DNA of 64,000 nucleotides from contig NW_021638300.1 in assembly GCF_900090045.1 (NCBI RefSeq), forward strand, positions 38,705-102,704, in the 5' to 3' direction. Shown here in pieces: positions 13,995 to 28,378 of the stretch (its first letter is position 1; each line of letters starts with the position of its first letter). Under the pieces are notes generated by a model. It saw only the letters and a list, made by a program, of their open reading frames with translations. It was not told where the DNA came from and ran no database searches. Both the position numbers and the translations under genes were made by a program. The DNA comes from Plasmodium malariae. Taxonomy: Eukaryota; Apicomplexa; Aconoidasida; Haemosporida; Plasmodiidae.

Positions 13995-14976
13995 TTACCT
14001 TTTCCTGAACTTAATTTCTTGATATTTTTTTACCTTTTTATGGTAGTAAAAAATTCCTAATATAATGGTGATACCCAGTACTAGGAGAGGTATACAATAA
14101 ATTATATAAATTAGAAAAGGTTTAGTTATAAAAGTCCAATTTCTAGGAGATGTTGATGCACCATTCACAGGAATCTTAGCTGTATGCCACAAAAAGTCTA
14201 AATTGAGTTTCCCCAAGAAAGCACGTAAGGGACTTGACCATTTAGCTCCATGTGTGTTTTTCAGTACTTTTAGCAATCCCCCAATAATTCCATAACCACA
14301 AGAAAAATCTAATATTATTGAGATTAATAAAAACAAGAATAAGAATAAAGGTAAACAAATTCGTACTTTTTTTTTTTTAAATATTATTTTTCTGAAAAAC
14401 TTATTAGTAATAGTTCTGTTGTTTTGAAGAAAATCTAAGTAATCTAATTCTTTGAATATTTTTTTTTCTATACGAGAATATGCTCTTGTTTCAAACATAA
14501 AAGATTTATTTTTCATATGTTGCTTATGACCTCCTTCATTCACTAATGCCCTTCCATTTGACTGCTTTTTTGTTTCTGGGTTTTTTTCTTCATTATTAGA
14601 TACGTACCTTTTTTCTTTTGATTGATATTTTGGTATATATTCATGTAAATATACAGCACATGAATCCTTATCTTGTTTATATTTTGCTAGTATCCTATAT
14701 GTGCTTGCATTTATTTTTTTTTCAAGCTTGTAGTTATCAACTTCAGACATCTTAAATGTACTCTAAAAAAAACAAAGTAAACATTTGTTATTTATTAAAT
14801 GAAATATTTTATGCTAAAAAAGCTTATTAACAAAAATAAAACACTAAAAATGGTAATAACCAAAATATTTTCAAATAATATTTTCATACTACGTCATTTT
14901 TAAAATGGTTTGTCCAGGATAAAAGTATAAACGCATAAATTTTAATACGTAAAATTATCATCATTTTTTTTTCCAT
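13995..14976 (-). CDS. fam-l-type exported protein (KKIFKELDY type)
   Basis: Two exons, 284 residues. Exon 1 is 14890-14976 (29 codons, starting MEKKMMIILRIKIYAF), with a GTATGA donor; a GTAGTA donor three bases earlier is an alternative. Exon 2 is 13995-14762 after TTTTTTAG and begins STFKMSEVDNYKLEKK. A PEXEL-like YRILAKYKQDKDS site follows. The conserved EKKIFKELDYLDFLQNNRTI core lies near the middle. Membrane segment 1 is VRICLPLFLFLFLLISIILD, then a variable loop (GGLLKVLKNTHGAKW...). Membrane segment 2 is FLIYIIYCIPLLVLGITIIL, and the tail is YYHKKVKKYQEIKFRKR. The frame is intact. It pairs with the same-type gene at 17558, on the same strand and 2.6 kb away. Host-cell export is expected from the family; the molecular role is unknown. 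Confidence 0.87.
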
Positions 14977-17557
14977 GATATAAAATTTTAATACTATAAC
15001 TTATTCAAGAAAGAATAAATAAACCGTAGTATAATATTCTTTTAATGCTAAAAAATAATTTATTACATATTTAGTATTTTTATCATTTTTCCTTTATCTA
15101 TATATGAAGCGATAAAAAAAAAATGTACATATAATATCTTTAACAGTAGACACAAGGAAAAATATCTTTAATAATATATAATAAAATTCTTATCTTTATT
15201 TTGCTTTTAACAAATTAATTTTTATTAAAAAAAAATAATTTGAATACATTTATAAATATTTAAAAAATATAGTTTAATTAATTGATGTGGAACAATAATT
15301 AAATATTTTTTTATTCATCACTTATAAATATGTTAAAATAAAAATAAGTTTACTAAATATTTCCAAACATATATTTCATGTATTAGCATATAGAATGTAG
15401 AGAATATAGGTTATGTATTTTCTCTGTATTTAGACTATAACCAATTTTAGCAATATTTTTATTTTAATAATTCTAATTTTATAAACCATTTGTTTTCAAA
15501 AATTGGAATTTAATGTTATATAATATAAATTATTATAATATTCTAATAATAATAAGGTTAAATAAAGCATAGTTACTACAACAGTTTGTATTATATTAAT
15601 TGCGGCGCTTTAATTATTTAATGATCTATAATGTATTTAGAAAAATATAATTTACTAGATATTACAAAATATATAATTTAATATATATTTAAAAATTCAA
15701 TAAATGAGAATTTTTTATTTTTGTATAATAATTTTCGTAAGTTACTATTTTAAATTAAGATTAATTCATATTACTTCTAAATGAATTGTTTTTAAATTCT
15801 ACTATATAATTTATTATTTATTTCGTTTTTTAAATAAATAAATAAATATATATATATATACTTAGAAGAAATTTTAATATTATATAATAAAATAAAAGTA
15901 ATAATATATATTAATAGTTACATATCGGCATAATTATCAGAATATCATTGTTTCAATAATATATTTTTTTATGCAATAAACAATAAAAACACATATATTT
16001 TATTCTTTACGTTTTATTACATTAAGCACATATAAGTAATAACTATAAAATAGAATTAATTAAAGAACTACGTAATAGTAATAATAAAATATTAAAAGTA
16101 CGTATAAACTTATATATTATTACAACTTTGTCATACACCGTATTAATAATAACATACATGCATTTTATAGTAAAAACGAAAATACACTAATTTGTGTTGA
16201 ACAGTTCTTAGAAATAACTTGAATACTAACTCGCGCATCTAAACCAAAAATATATGTGTATATATGAATTGTATATATGAAAACAGTTTTTGTTTTTTGT
16301 TTTGTTTTATTTCATTTACAAAATGAGAATTTAAATGTATGTGAGTACTTATCAGTGAATATAAACTATATGTATCATTTTGCATTCTTTAAATAATATT
16401 AAATCTTTACTTATATATTTATAAATGACCATGAATATAGTACAAATATATAAATAAATACCGATACATTATTATGTGGTTCTACAGTATATATATTTAT
16501 TTGTATTAATTTTAATGATATTTTTGATTTATATTGATATATAACACATATTTAGATGTCAATTACGAAAAAAAGAAGAAAAAAAGACAAATAATTCCAA
16601 TATAAGTTATACTAATATATTTTTGCATTTAATTAATTAAATTTTCTTTTTAATTATGAAAAAAAAATATATAACTATAGTATATTTATATATAGTTTTG
16701 GAATAAATATACATTTAACTAGACCTTCCAAAATTTAGTTATCACCATAACGAAGCACAATAATAATAAATTAAAACTTTTTGACCCTTCAGTTAATTTT
16801 GAATATTGATATTTCCAATTTTAGTAAACTATTAAAAATAACCCATATTTTATAATCATATTATTTAATTATATATTTATATTTTCCTCTTAAAAATATA
16901 AAAAAACGATGGAAAGTTTTTTATAAAAACTTTTAAAAAAAATATATAACTTATATATCATAAATATTATGTTATAACATAGAAGTTAAGTTTTCAAGTA
17001 AAAATATATAAATATATATATATATAAATATATCGGTGAAACAAAATATTATTATTTATTTTCATTAAATATAAAACAAGACACATTCATTTGTAATTTA
17101 AAATTAATCATAAATTTTTTTAATAGTACCATTAATAAGAATATTAAACTACAATTATTTAAAAAATGAAAGGTACTATTTCTAATAATTCAAATATAAA
17201 TTAACATACAACCAGAATAATATTATACGAATTGTGGTATCATATATTAATCTTAACTAACAAATACATATATTTCATAAGAAACTACTTATATACACAC
17301 ATACTAAGACCTAATATTTATTTAAACAAAATCAATACATTATAATACATATTTTATAATTTTAAACTTTTAAATTCACAAAAAAACTAACTTTTTTTTG
17401 TAGCTGTATATCAAAAATGATAGATATAAATTTAATGATTTATAAAATTTAAGCAATTTTATTAAACCTCTATTAAGAATAGAACTATAGATATTATAGT
17501 ATATCCTTTTTATTAAGGACTTCATTATACAGAGGTACATATTACTTATTATACATT
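14977..17557. other. Intergenic between two fam-l-type genes
   Basis: Holds the 5' flank of the 13995 gene with its upstream element, and the 3' flank of the 17558 gene. A shared downstream segment (CTTCCAAAATTTAGTTATCA at about 16727) lies some 840 bp past that gene's stop. No other feature could be supported. Confidence 0.45.
15389..15430 (-). promoter_or_regulatory. Upstream inverted-repeat element of the gene at 13995-14976
   Basis: TAGAATGTAGAGAATATAGG, then a short spacer and TTTTCTCTGTATT, about 415 bp upstream of the start codon. The AGAGAAT and TTCTCT arms are complementary. Confidence 0.4.
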
Positions 17558-18526
17558 TTACCTTTTCATAAATTTAATTTTTTCATATTTTTTTACTTTT
17601 TTATGATAATATATTACCCATAATATAATTGTTACACCTATTACAATGAAAGGTATTAAATATATAAAAATACCAAAAAAACCTGTTACATAATAGTGAT
17701 CTGGAACGGCTTTACCTTTCCTTGATACTGATTTCACTCCTTTACCTACAGATTTGAGGAAATCACATAAGAACGATCCCTTCAATGCTATATGTAAACT
17801 TTCCAACCATCCTGTTGTAATTGCATTCAATGTCTTAATCAACGCTCCTATAAGTCCAAATCCGCCAAAATCCAATATGAGCGATGTTGATAGTAATAGT
17901 ATTACGATAACAGGTAAAGCTAGTCGCAATCCGTATTTTTTACGCATTATTTTATTGTAAGTCTTTTCACTAATTGTTCTGCTGTTTTTCAGAAAATCTG
18001 TATAGTCCAGTTCTTTGAATATTTTTTTTTCCAAACGGGAATATTTTTTTGTCTCAAATACACACGATTTATTTTTCATATTTTTTTTATGGCATCTTAC
18101 ATTTCTTGAAAAACGTCTATTTAATTTTTTCTCTTTTTCTACGACCAATTTTTCATTATTAGCTATATCTCTTTTATAGTTTACCCCATTTGGTACATTT
18201 TCGTTTAAACATACAAAAACTGAATCCTTATCCTCATTATATTGTGCCATTAAACGATAATTTCTTGAATATAATTTTTTACAATAACTGTAACATTTAT
18301 CCAAAGAACTTTTTTTCGTGCTCTGAAAAAACACAAAAAAGATTATCATATAATCTAATGAATAATATCACACTAAAAAATAGTACAAATAAAAATAAAA
18401 TACAAAAAATATAAATATCATTAAATACTATTGCCACACCGTATATATATAAATATAGCATATCCAACTTAAAACGATTAAGGTAGTAATTTTAACAAAT
18501 AACATTGAATTAATTTTTTCTTCCAT
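17558..18526 (-). CDS. fam-l-type exported protein (KKIFKELDY type)
   Basis: Two exons, 283 residues. Exon 1 is 18440-18526 (29 codons, MEEKINSMLFVKITTLIVLS...), ending at a weak GTGTGG donor, the only phase-0 choice before an in-frame stop. Exon 2 is 17558-18322 after a CAG acceptor and starts STKKSSLDKCYSYCKK. The PEXEL-like region is RNYRLMAQYNEDKDS, with M for the usual L. The core is LEKKIFKELDYTDFLKNSRT, membrane segment 1 is LRLALPVIVILLLSTSLILD, and segment 2 is GIFIYLIPFIVIGVTIILWV. The tail is YYHKKVKKYEKIKFMKR. The open frame continues through the acceptor into the intron, so an unspliced reading would give a false start there. The plus-strand frame at 17754-17960 is a shadow of this gene. 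Confidence 0.86.
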
Positions 18527-20200
18527 GATATATATCCTTAATATTGTAATATACTGAGAAAAGATATAATTAACAATAATGTTATATTTTTATAATTATA
18601 AAGGACGCTATTATTATTTATTTAATTTTATTATTATTTCTTTTTTTTTTTTTGTAAAAATATAATAAAAATTATATAATTTTTTTTTTACAATTGAGAC
18701 AGAGGAATTTAAACTTAAAGCTGTACTATAAAATTTATATCTTAATGTTATCTATAAAAAAATATTTTTAATTATAACAATATTAATTGAATTTATTAAT
18801 AAATATTCAAAATATATAAATTATATATTTATTATATTATATGATTTAAATAATTTTATTATTTCTTTACAAAGTAAAATAAAAAAAATATGTATTACTA
18901 TTTTGTATTTCGAACTATTTAGTTTATGTAGAATATAGTATGTAGAGATTATAGATAACGCATTTCTATAGTTCTATACATTAAGGAAGTATTATTGATT
19001 TCATTAATGTTTTTCCATTACTAATTTTAATTTATAAAAACTGTATATTTGGAAAAACATTCTATTATAGTTAATACTTATTTATATTATAATATCATAA
19101 TGGTAATAATAAATAAATATATAAAGTAATGAATAACTGCTATATAAAATCTATTAACCTAATCATAATATTAGTAGAATAATGTTGTTGTTTAGTTATA
19201 TCAAACGTATAAATGCACTTTGTATTTCATTATCTATATTTTAACATTTATATATAAGTAATTTTTATAAAATAAAGTTAATTCTAACAATTATTTATAA
19301 TAAAAAACAAAATATGTAATATGCTTTAAGTTTCCTATTTAAATATAAACCTTAGAATATTCAAAAATTTATAATATTCCATTAATAATTCATTTTTTAA
19401 AGTATAATTTTGTCATTAATTATTTATTCACACATGAACTATAAAAAAAAAATTTTAAACCTATTAAAAATATTCTTACATCAAAAAAATTATTAAACAT
19501 ATAATGCCAATAATAATTTTTTTATAAAGATAATTTGTTAAAATTACTTTTAAATTAAAAATAAGTATAACAAAAAAAAGAAAAACGAATGATTTTGTTT
19601 CCATTAAATGGAGAACAACGTAAATATTAAAAATAATGCATATTAATTTTTTTTATAAAATCACTTAAAATATTACATATAATCATTAAAAAATTTATAT
19701 AATTGTTAATAGAATAAATTATTTCAATAGATTAGTAAAACTATATTAATTCGAACATTATATATTAAAACAAACCATTACATATTTGTTATAATACAAA
19801 AATAAAAAAAATATTTACATGTATAATATTTGAGTATAAAGCACATATTTTTATAGTGAATGTTTAGCAATGTCAATATTACATTTATAATAACAAAAAA
19901 AAAATATTATATATAGTTAGATAATGATAATAAACTACTTTAAAACAATGAATTATAATATCAGATCAAATATATAAACATGCTATCTGTAAAAAATATT
20001 TAATATATATTTTTTTACTTTTCTGTATTAACATATATTTGTATATTATCTTGGTATATAAGAAAAAATATATAAGTATACAATTAATTTTTTTTTATGA
20101 AATAATTTCATTAAGCACAAATAAACACTCCATTAGGTACATGAAAAGTTTATTTCTAAAAACTAAATATTAATGATAAATAAAATTATACTTCATTTTG
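18527..20200. other. Intergenic AT-rich DNA
   Basis: Contains the upstream flank of the 17558 gene and the 3' side of the relic at 20201. No gene seen. Confidence 0.45.
18925..18982 (-). promoter_or_regulatory. Upstream inverted-repeat element of the gene at 17558-18526
   Basis: ATGTAGAATATAGTATGTAG, GATTATAGATAACG, then TTCTATAGTTCTATACATT, about 400 bp upstream of the start. It follows the arrangement of the copies at 15389 and 29741, with diverged arms. Confidence 0.35.
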
Positions 20201-21040
20201 TCATAGTTCAACTGTTAATTTTAAGAAGTTTACCATTATATAAACTAGTATTAAAATACATAATAAAGCAACTATTTCTAATATTGATGTATCTCCCTTA
20301 TCAGAGTAAAATAACCGCCTTAGTATTTCTGATATAATATATATAAGAAATAACACGGTGGAACATGAAATAAAAAAAGTAATAAATATACTATAAAGTA
20401 TACTTGTAAAATCAAAACGATTACTCATATATGCTGAATGCTTTGAACTCTTTTACTTAGTATAATCGGTGAATTCCTCATTTTACATATAATACTGAAA
20501 CCCATATATAGGAATTGTTTTAAAACAAATATATCTACTTTAGTAAAAGCACTACATAAAAAATATTCCCATTTCTTAACCAATTATTTGGCTGCAGTAC
20601 TTTAATTATTTTTATATTTACACTAAAAATTTTCATCATATTCTGATTCTATATTATAAGTCTAATTTTCTTAACTATAATGTCTATATTGAAATAACAT
20701 ATGGTTCATTCTATTTTTTATGATCCCTTCTCATTTTCTGCTAATAATATATACGTTCTTGAGTCTAATATACCATGAACAGGATTCCAATTAACTAAAG
20801 ATTTATTAAACTTATATTACAATGAAAAAAAAAAATTTTATTATTTATAATATATTAAACATACATAAAAGAAATTTCCATATAAACTCATATATATTAT
20901 TATATAACATAAAGCAAAATAAAATTTAAGACTAATTATCTGCAAGGTTATTATAACTCATTAGCGAAATAAGAACATATCCAAATAAAAAGGATAAATA
21001 TAAATGTTTTGACTGAAATAAAGAGAATTATTTTTTTTAA
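20201..21040 (-). pseudogene. Decayed two-exon exported-protein gene
   Basis: Parts of the standard layout survive in order. An exon 1 relic at about 20955-21035 reads KKIILFISVKTFIFILFIWI, then CSYFANEL, with no start ATG and stops in its place. An exon 2 start at about 20735-20800 reads NWNPVHGILDSRTYILLAEN, matching the family's FNK...RNYRLLAKY stretch, and then meets a stop. The middle is broken by stops and frame changes. The longest surviving frame, 20201-20428 (75 residues), has two hydrophobic segments around ILYSIFITFFISCSTVLFLI and EIVALLCILILVYIMVNFLK, consistent with the two-TM end of the family. It cannot be assigned to either subtype and may resemble the divergent type at 62034. 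That 75-residue frame alone could be mistaken for a small membrane protein gene. Confidence 0.7.
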
Positions 21041-23619
21041 TTTATATTCAAATTAATGAAATTTATAATATATATAAAATTAACTAAAAAATGCACAGTT
21101 TATTCACAAAGTAGAGTTAATAGTATAGAGTTATTTGTATTGCAAATTTGTTTCTTAAGAAAGTATTAATTTGTATAAATAAAATACCAATTAATGTATA
21201 AAAATAAAAAGATAAAATTAAAAATAATTTTGTAAATATTTCCAATGAAGTTATTTAGCAGAAAATCAATATCAAAATAATTTTTGGTAATACTAATTAT
21301 ATTATTAAATCCTTAATACATATATATATTATGGTATAAGAGAACAATTCTATATTTTAGTTATCGAAGCTTTTCAGAAAAATAATAGAATAGAAAACCG
21401 TTATTTTTGAGGAGAATGATTTTATTTTATAATTAGAATAAAAAAAATAGATATGCTATGAGAATATTAACATAAGCATATATTAGGAATATAGTTATTG
21501 ATTTTTTTGTCAGATGCCTAATAATATGCTTAATTATGTATATATGTTATACCTTAAAATACTATTATTTTATAAATGAAAAACAAAAATTATAGTGTTA
21601 AATATAACAGTGTACATAGTATAAAAAAAAGAAAAATATTTATTTATAATATAAATTATAATCTAACATGTGCCATATACCTACGACAAGTAAAAATTTT
21701 ATACGATAATAATTTGTAGATTCCATTCTAAAAATTAGTGAACATACAAAATATTTATATTTTAAATGGTACTTTCCAATTTAGCTCTTTTATAAATGTG
21801 TATTATATTATAAAATATGGAATATTATAATTTCATATAGCTTACATTAATGCATTATATGCATTATGACTAAAGAAATTTATTAAAAATAATAATTATT
21901 TAATGTATGTATTTTTTTTTTTTATTTGTGCTTAGAATATAAATTTAGATGATTCAAGGATATTATAATATTGAAGAAGAATAAAAATGTAAATATAATT
22001 GTAGTTGAAAAATATTTTTAGTAATTATTATAATTAAAAAAAAATACAACAAAAGAAATAATATCTCTATAAAATAGGAAAATATTATATATATCATAGA
22101 ATACAATAAAATTTAGGAAAATATATAATGCATTATTTTTGTTTTTTATATTTTTGTTGAGAAAATAAATGCGAATGTTTTTTTTGATTTATAAGTAAAT
22201 AATAACAAAATCATATATTAAATTACAACTTTTATGTAACTTAGCTAAATAAAATAAATTAGATTTTTTATAAAATATACCTATAAAAGCAGAAATATTT
22301 AGAATTCACGATGTCTTCTGAATATAGTGAATGTTCTTAATTATAAAAATATAATACATAAAATATATTATTTTAACTGTACAATAATAAATTGATATGT
22401 ATTTTGGTTTGCATATCGCTTTTCTAAACAATGATTAATCAGAAAAAACTTTATTTTAATTTTTAATATTATATATATACATATTACATTTCGGTAATGA
22501 TAAAATATAAGATGATTTGTTTTTTTTTCTACCTTTTTATATGTACATAGTAATATACGTATATGTATCGATATATATATATATATATATTTATAATCAT
22601 ATTTTAAAATATTTTTGCTTCTAGTTTCTTAAAGGATTCTTTCATTTGGATGTTCCTTACTTTTCCAAAATTTACAAATTTATGTTTATATAAAAAAGCA
22701 TAGCACATCTTCTTATTAATCAATAATATATATTGTTCAAAATATACTATTATTAAAATTTCATAAGCTTATTATCTTTGTTTTTATAATTTGTTTCTAT
22801 TTATTCATGTAACTAATACATTGATAGACTTTAGGATCTTTACTTTTTCCTTAATTATTTTATTCATGATAGAAATATTAAAAATATTTACATCAATTTA
22901 AATTAAATAATTATATATATTCAAAAAAAAAGAAAGAAAATTCAATATATAATTTTCAATTTTTTTGAAATATTTTAGTTCCAATGAGAACTTATAAACA
23001 TGAGGAAGCGAAATTATTAAATATATGTATTTATTTGTATACATACATCTATTAATACGTATATCTTTAAATTAATAACTTAATAAATTTTAAATAATTG
23101 TATATAGAATATCAGTAGTAATAATCATTTATCATAAATATGACTTTTGTTATAACATATTAGGTTTCTCTTAATTTAACATGTTCTTAATATTGTAATA
23201 ATTAGGCATGACATTTTTTATTTTAATATTTTGTTTAAAAATTAATTGAAGTGTGCCACTTATATATTCAGTGAAATTATTATTCTTTTACTGTTTAGTT
23301 AAGTAATATTTTTACGATTATCCTTATTATTGAATTACTAAATCTTTATTATTATTCTTTTATTATAACGATGTATAATGTTGTATGTCAACATAAACAT
23401 ATATATGTTAACATAATTTCTAAAACCAGGACCATTACTTTTTTATGTATATGCTTTCTATTCTATTTTGAAATTTTACCCATATTTAATTTTTCTAATT
23501 GATTTATTTTTTTTTTAAAACATATTTAACACTTTCTTATTACAAATAAGTTTCTACGTATATGTATAATGTAATGCTTATAAAAAAAGAAAAAAAACAT
23601 TATAGTATAAATCTTTCCT
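21041..23619. other. Intergenic, nothing certain
   Basis: AT-rich sequence with simple repeats. Near 22560-22740 the minus strand has a short open, less repetitive piece (MCYAFLYKHKFVNFGKVRNI) that could be a gene relic. At 22311 a nine-codon plus-strand frame, MSSEYSECS, precedes a stop. I cannot support a gene at either place. Confidence 0.35.
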
Positions 23620-26480
23620 TATTCTGTATTCCATGTGAATTTATGCATAACATGTAAACTTATATATTCAATTTCTTTGTGTATATTGTTTATTATTACA
23701 TGTGTATACATTTTTAGATGCTTCATTAACTGTAGCGAATTTTGTGTACACATTCATAAACAAATAATTACATATTATATGTAGACTTACATATAGGATA
23801 TATTTTATATCATACTACGAGAAACTAATAACTCTCGGGTTTTCTTTTATACCTTTACTTCTTATACTTTTATATTTTTTTTTTCTTTTTTTTTTTATTC
23901 CTCCTTACGATGGATTTATTAATTAATATCCAAATAAAGATTTTTAATAGAGGTATTCAAAAGTACGTTAACAATTTTGACATAATATAAAATGGGTTAC
24001 AGATAAACTAATTTCTTTTCCAATTAATTAATGTAAACAGCTCAATTTTCAGGTGACTTATAATATATATTTTTACTTATTTCTTATCCTTATAATATCC
24101 GTAAGAAAAGTAACTGTTTCAACGAACTTCTTGCATTGTTGTTCATCACCCTTTTCATTTATCTGAATTTTATCATTCATTTCATTCACTCTTATATACA
24201 TGAACTTATCCTAAATTGTTCACATATATAACCGATGAACATAAGTTGATAATATTAGTAATGTTATGTAAATAAATTTCCAATATGTAAAACTTTGTAT
24301 ACATATAAATATGTATACACTTTTTCCCTTTTATATCTATTCAATATAAATGATCTAACACATGCTAAAAAAGAAGGTATAAAAAAACATATATATATAC
24401 ATGCTCACCACATACATAGATTAGAATCTAATCGTGAATAATTCTATAACATTAAGGTGCATAGTTATGAACTCAATTGTGTCCTCAAATAGTTTCACTT
24501 ATTAACAAAAAATTGTATTTCTATGATAAATGCCTTATTCTATCTATTTAGTTTGAAATGCTATAAATGAGCATTATTGCCTTTATAAAAGTATCATACG
24601 TCAGGGATCATTTGTGTCAAATATGATGGGTACAACATCACAAAACTATTTTACATATACATGTATGAAGCTCAGTCATAAAAAGAAATCTTTCAGGGGA
24701 TATTATAATATGAAATAGATAAATAAAGTCGTAAAAAATATACCTTACTCGTTTTATTTGTTATTATCATTTTTATATACTCTCCATTTATGCAAAAAAA
24801 CATTCTTATATGAACCCTGTTAATATTAGAGATATATAAATCAATGTATTTTTTTATGTTTAAAAATAAAGATGCTTTTTTTGAAATATATGAGGAAACA
24901 TATATCGAAATATTTAAATGGATACATTACATTATGTAACAGTATATATCTATATATATGCATTCATCTAAACTCATTTACAATATGTACATATACCCAA
25001 GTATTTGTACACTCTATAGCAGAATATGTAATACATAAAAAATTTTTGAAAAACATTGTTTTAAGTTCTATATATCCGATTCCCAAGAATTTACATAATC
25101 TTAAGCTTATTTTCGCACCTCTTCGCATTTTCGTACTGATTAAGTGAAGAAATAATAAATTAGCAAAATGCTGTAAACAGTTTCACTTCCTTTTTTTCTT
25201 TCTTCCCTTTCCTTCAATAACGTTGTAGGAGTATAACCATGTACTCTTTTCAGAAAAACACCTTAGAAATTCTTGCATTAACATAAGAAGAACACTAAAA
25301 AATAATTGTTTTAACATTTGCACTATACTTATAAGTTTGGCACACTTCTAAATAAAATTTTGTCTACATTTTTTTATTCTTCTTATTTTCATTTTCTTGC
25401 GGTAACTTTTGCATTATTATTTCAGATAAAGCTTCGCTTCTTCTCCAATATCTCCTATATCTTCGTAACATGCTTTCACAATGAACATGTTGTCTTGATA
25501 AATGCTCATGTAATTCAGAAAAAATAAGCTTATTTTTTAGTGATGATCATATTTATAATGCATATACATAATCTTAATACATACAATACACATTTTTTGT
25601 ATTTGTTTAAATTTATTCATTCACATTTCGTTAATACATAAGAATACAATGAAAAGAATTTTACCAAGCTCAGTATATATAATCTTTACAATTATAATTA
25701 TATATAAGAACAACTCTTATAGCAGGTCTATGCTATATTCCTAATTTAGCGACATTGTTTCTATGGAAGAATTCAAATTTTACTTATCGTTATTTTTAAA
25801 AATTCTTACATGTGTTAACTCCATTAAAAATTAATAATCCTTTATTTCATAACATTAATCTTTCAGGTATTAACTTTAAAGATAAAAAAAAAGAAAAAGG
25901 CAAATAAGATAAAAGGGATAACGAAAAAGTTAAGTAAACATATTTTGCACATACGTATATAATTGAAGAAATTCAGAAAAAGTTAAAATATATATAAAAG
26001 TACATATATATATTTTAATTATTAATAGACACATGAAAAAATTAGTAACATTATAAGTATAGGATCAAAAAAATGATTTTACTTTTTTGTTTTAAGGTAA
26101 ATTATTTAATTTTAATTCCTTTTATAAAGCTATATGTACTGAACACATTCCATAAACATTTCATCCGGATTTTTCAGTACATAAGAATTTTATATTACAT
26201 TCTTAACTTCATATATATTATAGAAATACATATAAATGAAAGACTAATAGCGTTAATGAGTAGGATAAATAGTGTGTAAAATAAATTTTAGTAAATGTAT
26301 AAAAAATATTTATTAGCATAATTTTTATTTTCATCATGTTGTTGTTCTTACAAAAATATAACTTAAACCTTATTTTAAAGAATTGTTTTGTGATATATAC
26401 ATATTTTCTACCTTATAAGGATGATTTTTCATTAATTTAATTTTATTTTTTAATTGTCTTCATATAACATATTAATTTCT
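23620..26480. repeat. Duplicated non-coding block, copy 2 (partner at 8.4-11.4 kb)
   Basis: Aligns in order with 8400-11400, with many substitutions and small indels and well-conserved anchors around 23958, 24665 and 24912. The open frames at 24872-25147, 25318-25527 and 26073-26279 do not match open frames at the same places in copy 1, except for a 10-residue coincidence (NGYITLC...) that follows from the nucleotide similarity. The block sits about 2 kb left of the fam-l-type gene at 28379, as copy 1 does for the gene at 13995. Confidence 0.65.
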
Positions 26481-28378
26481 AATTATTTATTGTTAATGCA
26501 TCATTAAAAAATAGTGAATAAAATATTTTTAATAAAAATAATTTTATAAAAATATAACATAAATAATTTAACATCATAATAAAAAATATACACATATATT
26601 ACAATAACATAATTATATTACATACATTTATATATATATACATATATCACATATAAAGTATAAAATATTAGGATAAAATAGTGTAATACTTAATATTAAA
26701 AAAAAAGAATACATATAAATATTCTTTTATTAAAATTATTATTAGAAATTTCTTCTCTTTTTCCATTTAGAACTATACATATACACAATTTTCATATTCT
26801 CTGTCTCATTAGTATACTTTTTCTTAAAAATATGTATGCATATGTTATTTCATTTAGTAAACAAAACTTTTTAATTGTTTTTTAATATGATGACTAAAAC
26901 GTTTATTAATATTATATTATAATTTTCATTTAAATCTATAAAATAAAAATTTAATATATTAAACTACGTTATGATTATTATAACATATTATACGTATAAA
27001 ATATCATATACATTACAGGTATTTATTTAAACAACGTAAGCAAATAATAATAATTCTACATAGAACCTATTAAAACGTATGTAACCCAAAAAACAATATT
27101 ATTTAATCATGAATTATTTAAAAAAAGCATTTTTTCATTTAAAATTTATTTTATTTAAAATATAAGATATATAAATATAAACTAATTATTCATTTCCTCT
27201 AAAAATCACATATATTTATATACATCGTTAAAATCATATTAATATTTTATCTATAACGATTGTATACACACTAAATATGAAATAAGTACATAAAAGTATA
27301 CTTATAAATTACTATCATGTTGTAGACATATATATTTTTCTCATAACGAATATTAACATGGATTTTTACAGATAAACGCATATATATGAAATATTAAAAT
27401 TACAAAAAATATAAAAAAAAATCTTTTACATGTTATCCATTAATACTCGTTTATATTTAAATCGTATATTTAATATTTTATTACAGTAAAAAAAAAATTA
27501 AATATATATATTATTTATTTATAAATTTTATACATAACATATATATATATGGTCTTTCTAAAATTTAGTTATTACCGCAATAAAATATATTAATCAATGC
27601 TATTAGGAATTAATTTTTATTGTAATATTACAGAATCTATTATATAGTAAACAAATACATATAATATATATTTAATGAGGGTGTTTTTTCATTATATATT
27701 TGTAAATTCAATTACACGCCATGCGAAAAAGATAGAAGTTCATTAAAATAGTTTTGACAATAATGATTTCTTATAATACATTTATCATAAAACCTAATTT
27801 ATAGAATGAAAATTAAGTATTCTTATTGATATATATATATATATATATATTTATATGTATCAATACAACAAATTATATTTACTATCTTTCATTAAATACA
27901 AAACAATACACATTTTTTGTTTATTTAAAACTAAAAATACATTTCCTTTATAACCCAAAAAATAACCATCTAACGCTAGAACGGAATATAAAACAGAAAG
28001 CAATACTTTTTATTTAAAATATAAACTATCATATAAATTTTATAAAATATATGAATTATGTTATTATATCTTAACTTAAACATATAAGTGCATGTTTTTT
28101 ATAAAAATCTATTTAACTAAGAAATATATATATATTATTATAAATATATTTAAGCTTAAGCAACACTTTATATGACAAATTAAAAAATATGAAAATATAC
28201 TAAAAACATACGAATATATTTTACTTTTGAGCATTAAGAAATATTCTCATATGTAGGTGTATTCGTAAAACATAAGCAATTATTAGTATTTTTATTAGGA
28301 AATTAATAAAGATATTACTGATATTATTTCGTCTTAAATAATTATTTCCCAAAAGAGACATATTATTTACCATTCAAT
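26481..28378. other. Intergenic, 3' side of the gene at 28379
   Basis: No gene. At about 27550-27600 is the shared downstream segment GGTCTTTCTAAAATTTAGTT, some 830 bp past the stop of the 28379 gene. Confidence 0.45.
27829..27850. repeat. AT dinucleotide microsatellite
   Basis: Eleven uninterrupted AT units. Confidence 0.85.

Noticed and set aside
22311..22340. MSSEYSECS nine-codon frame resembling a pir first exon
   Set aside because: No usable donor and no recognisable pir exon 2 downstream.
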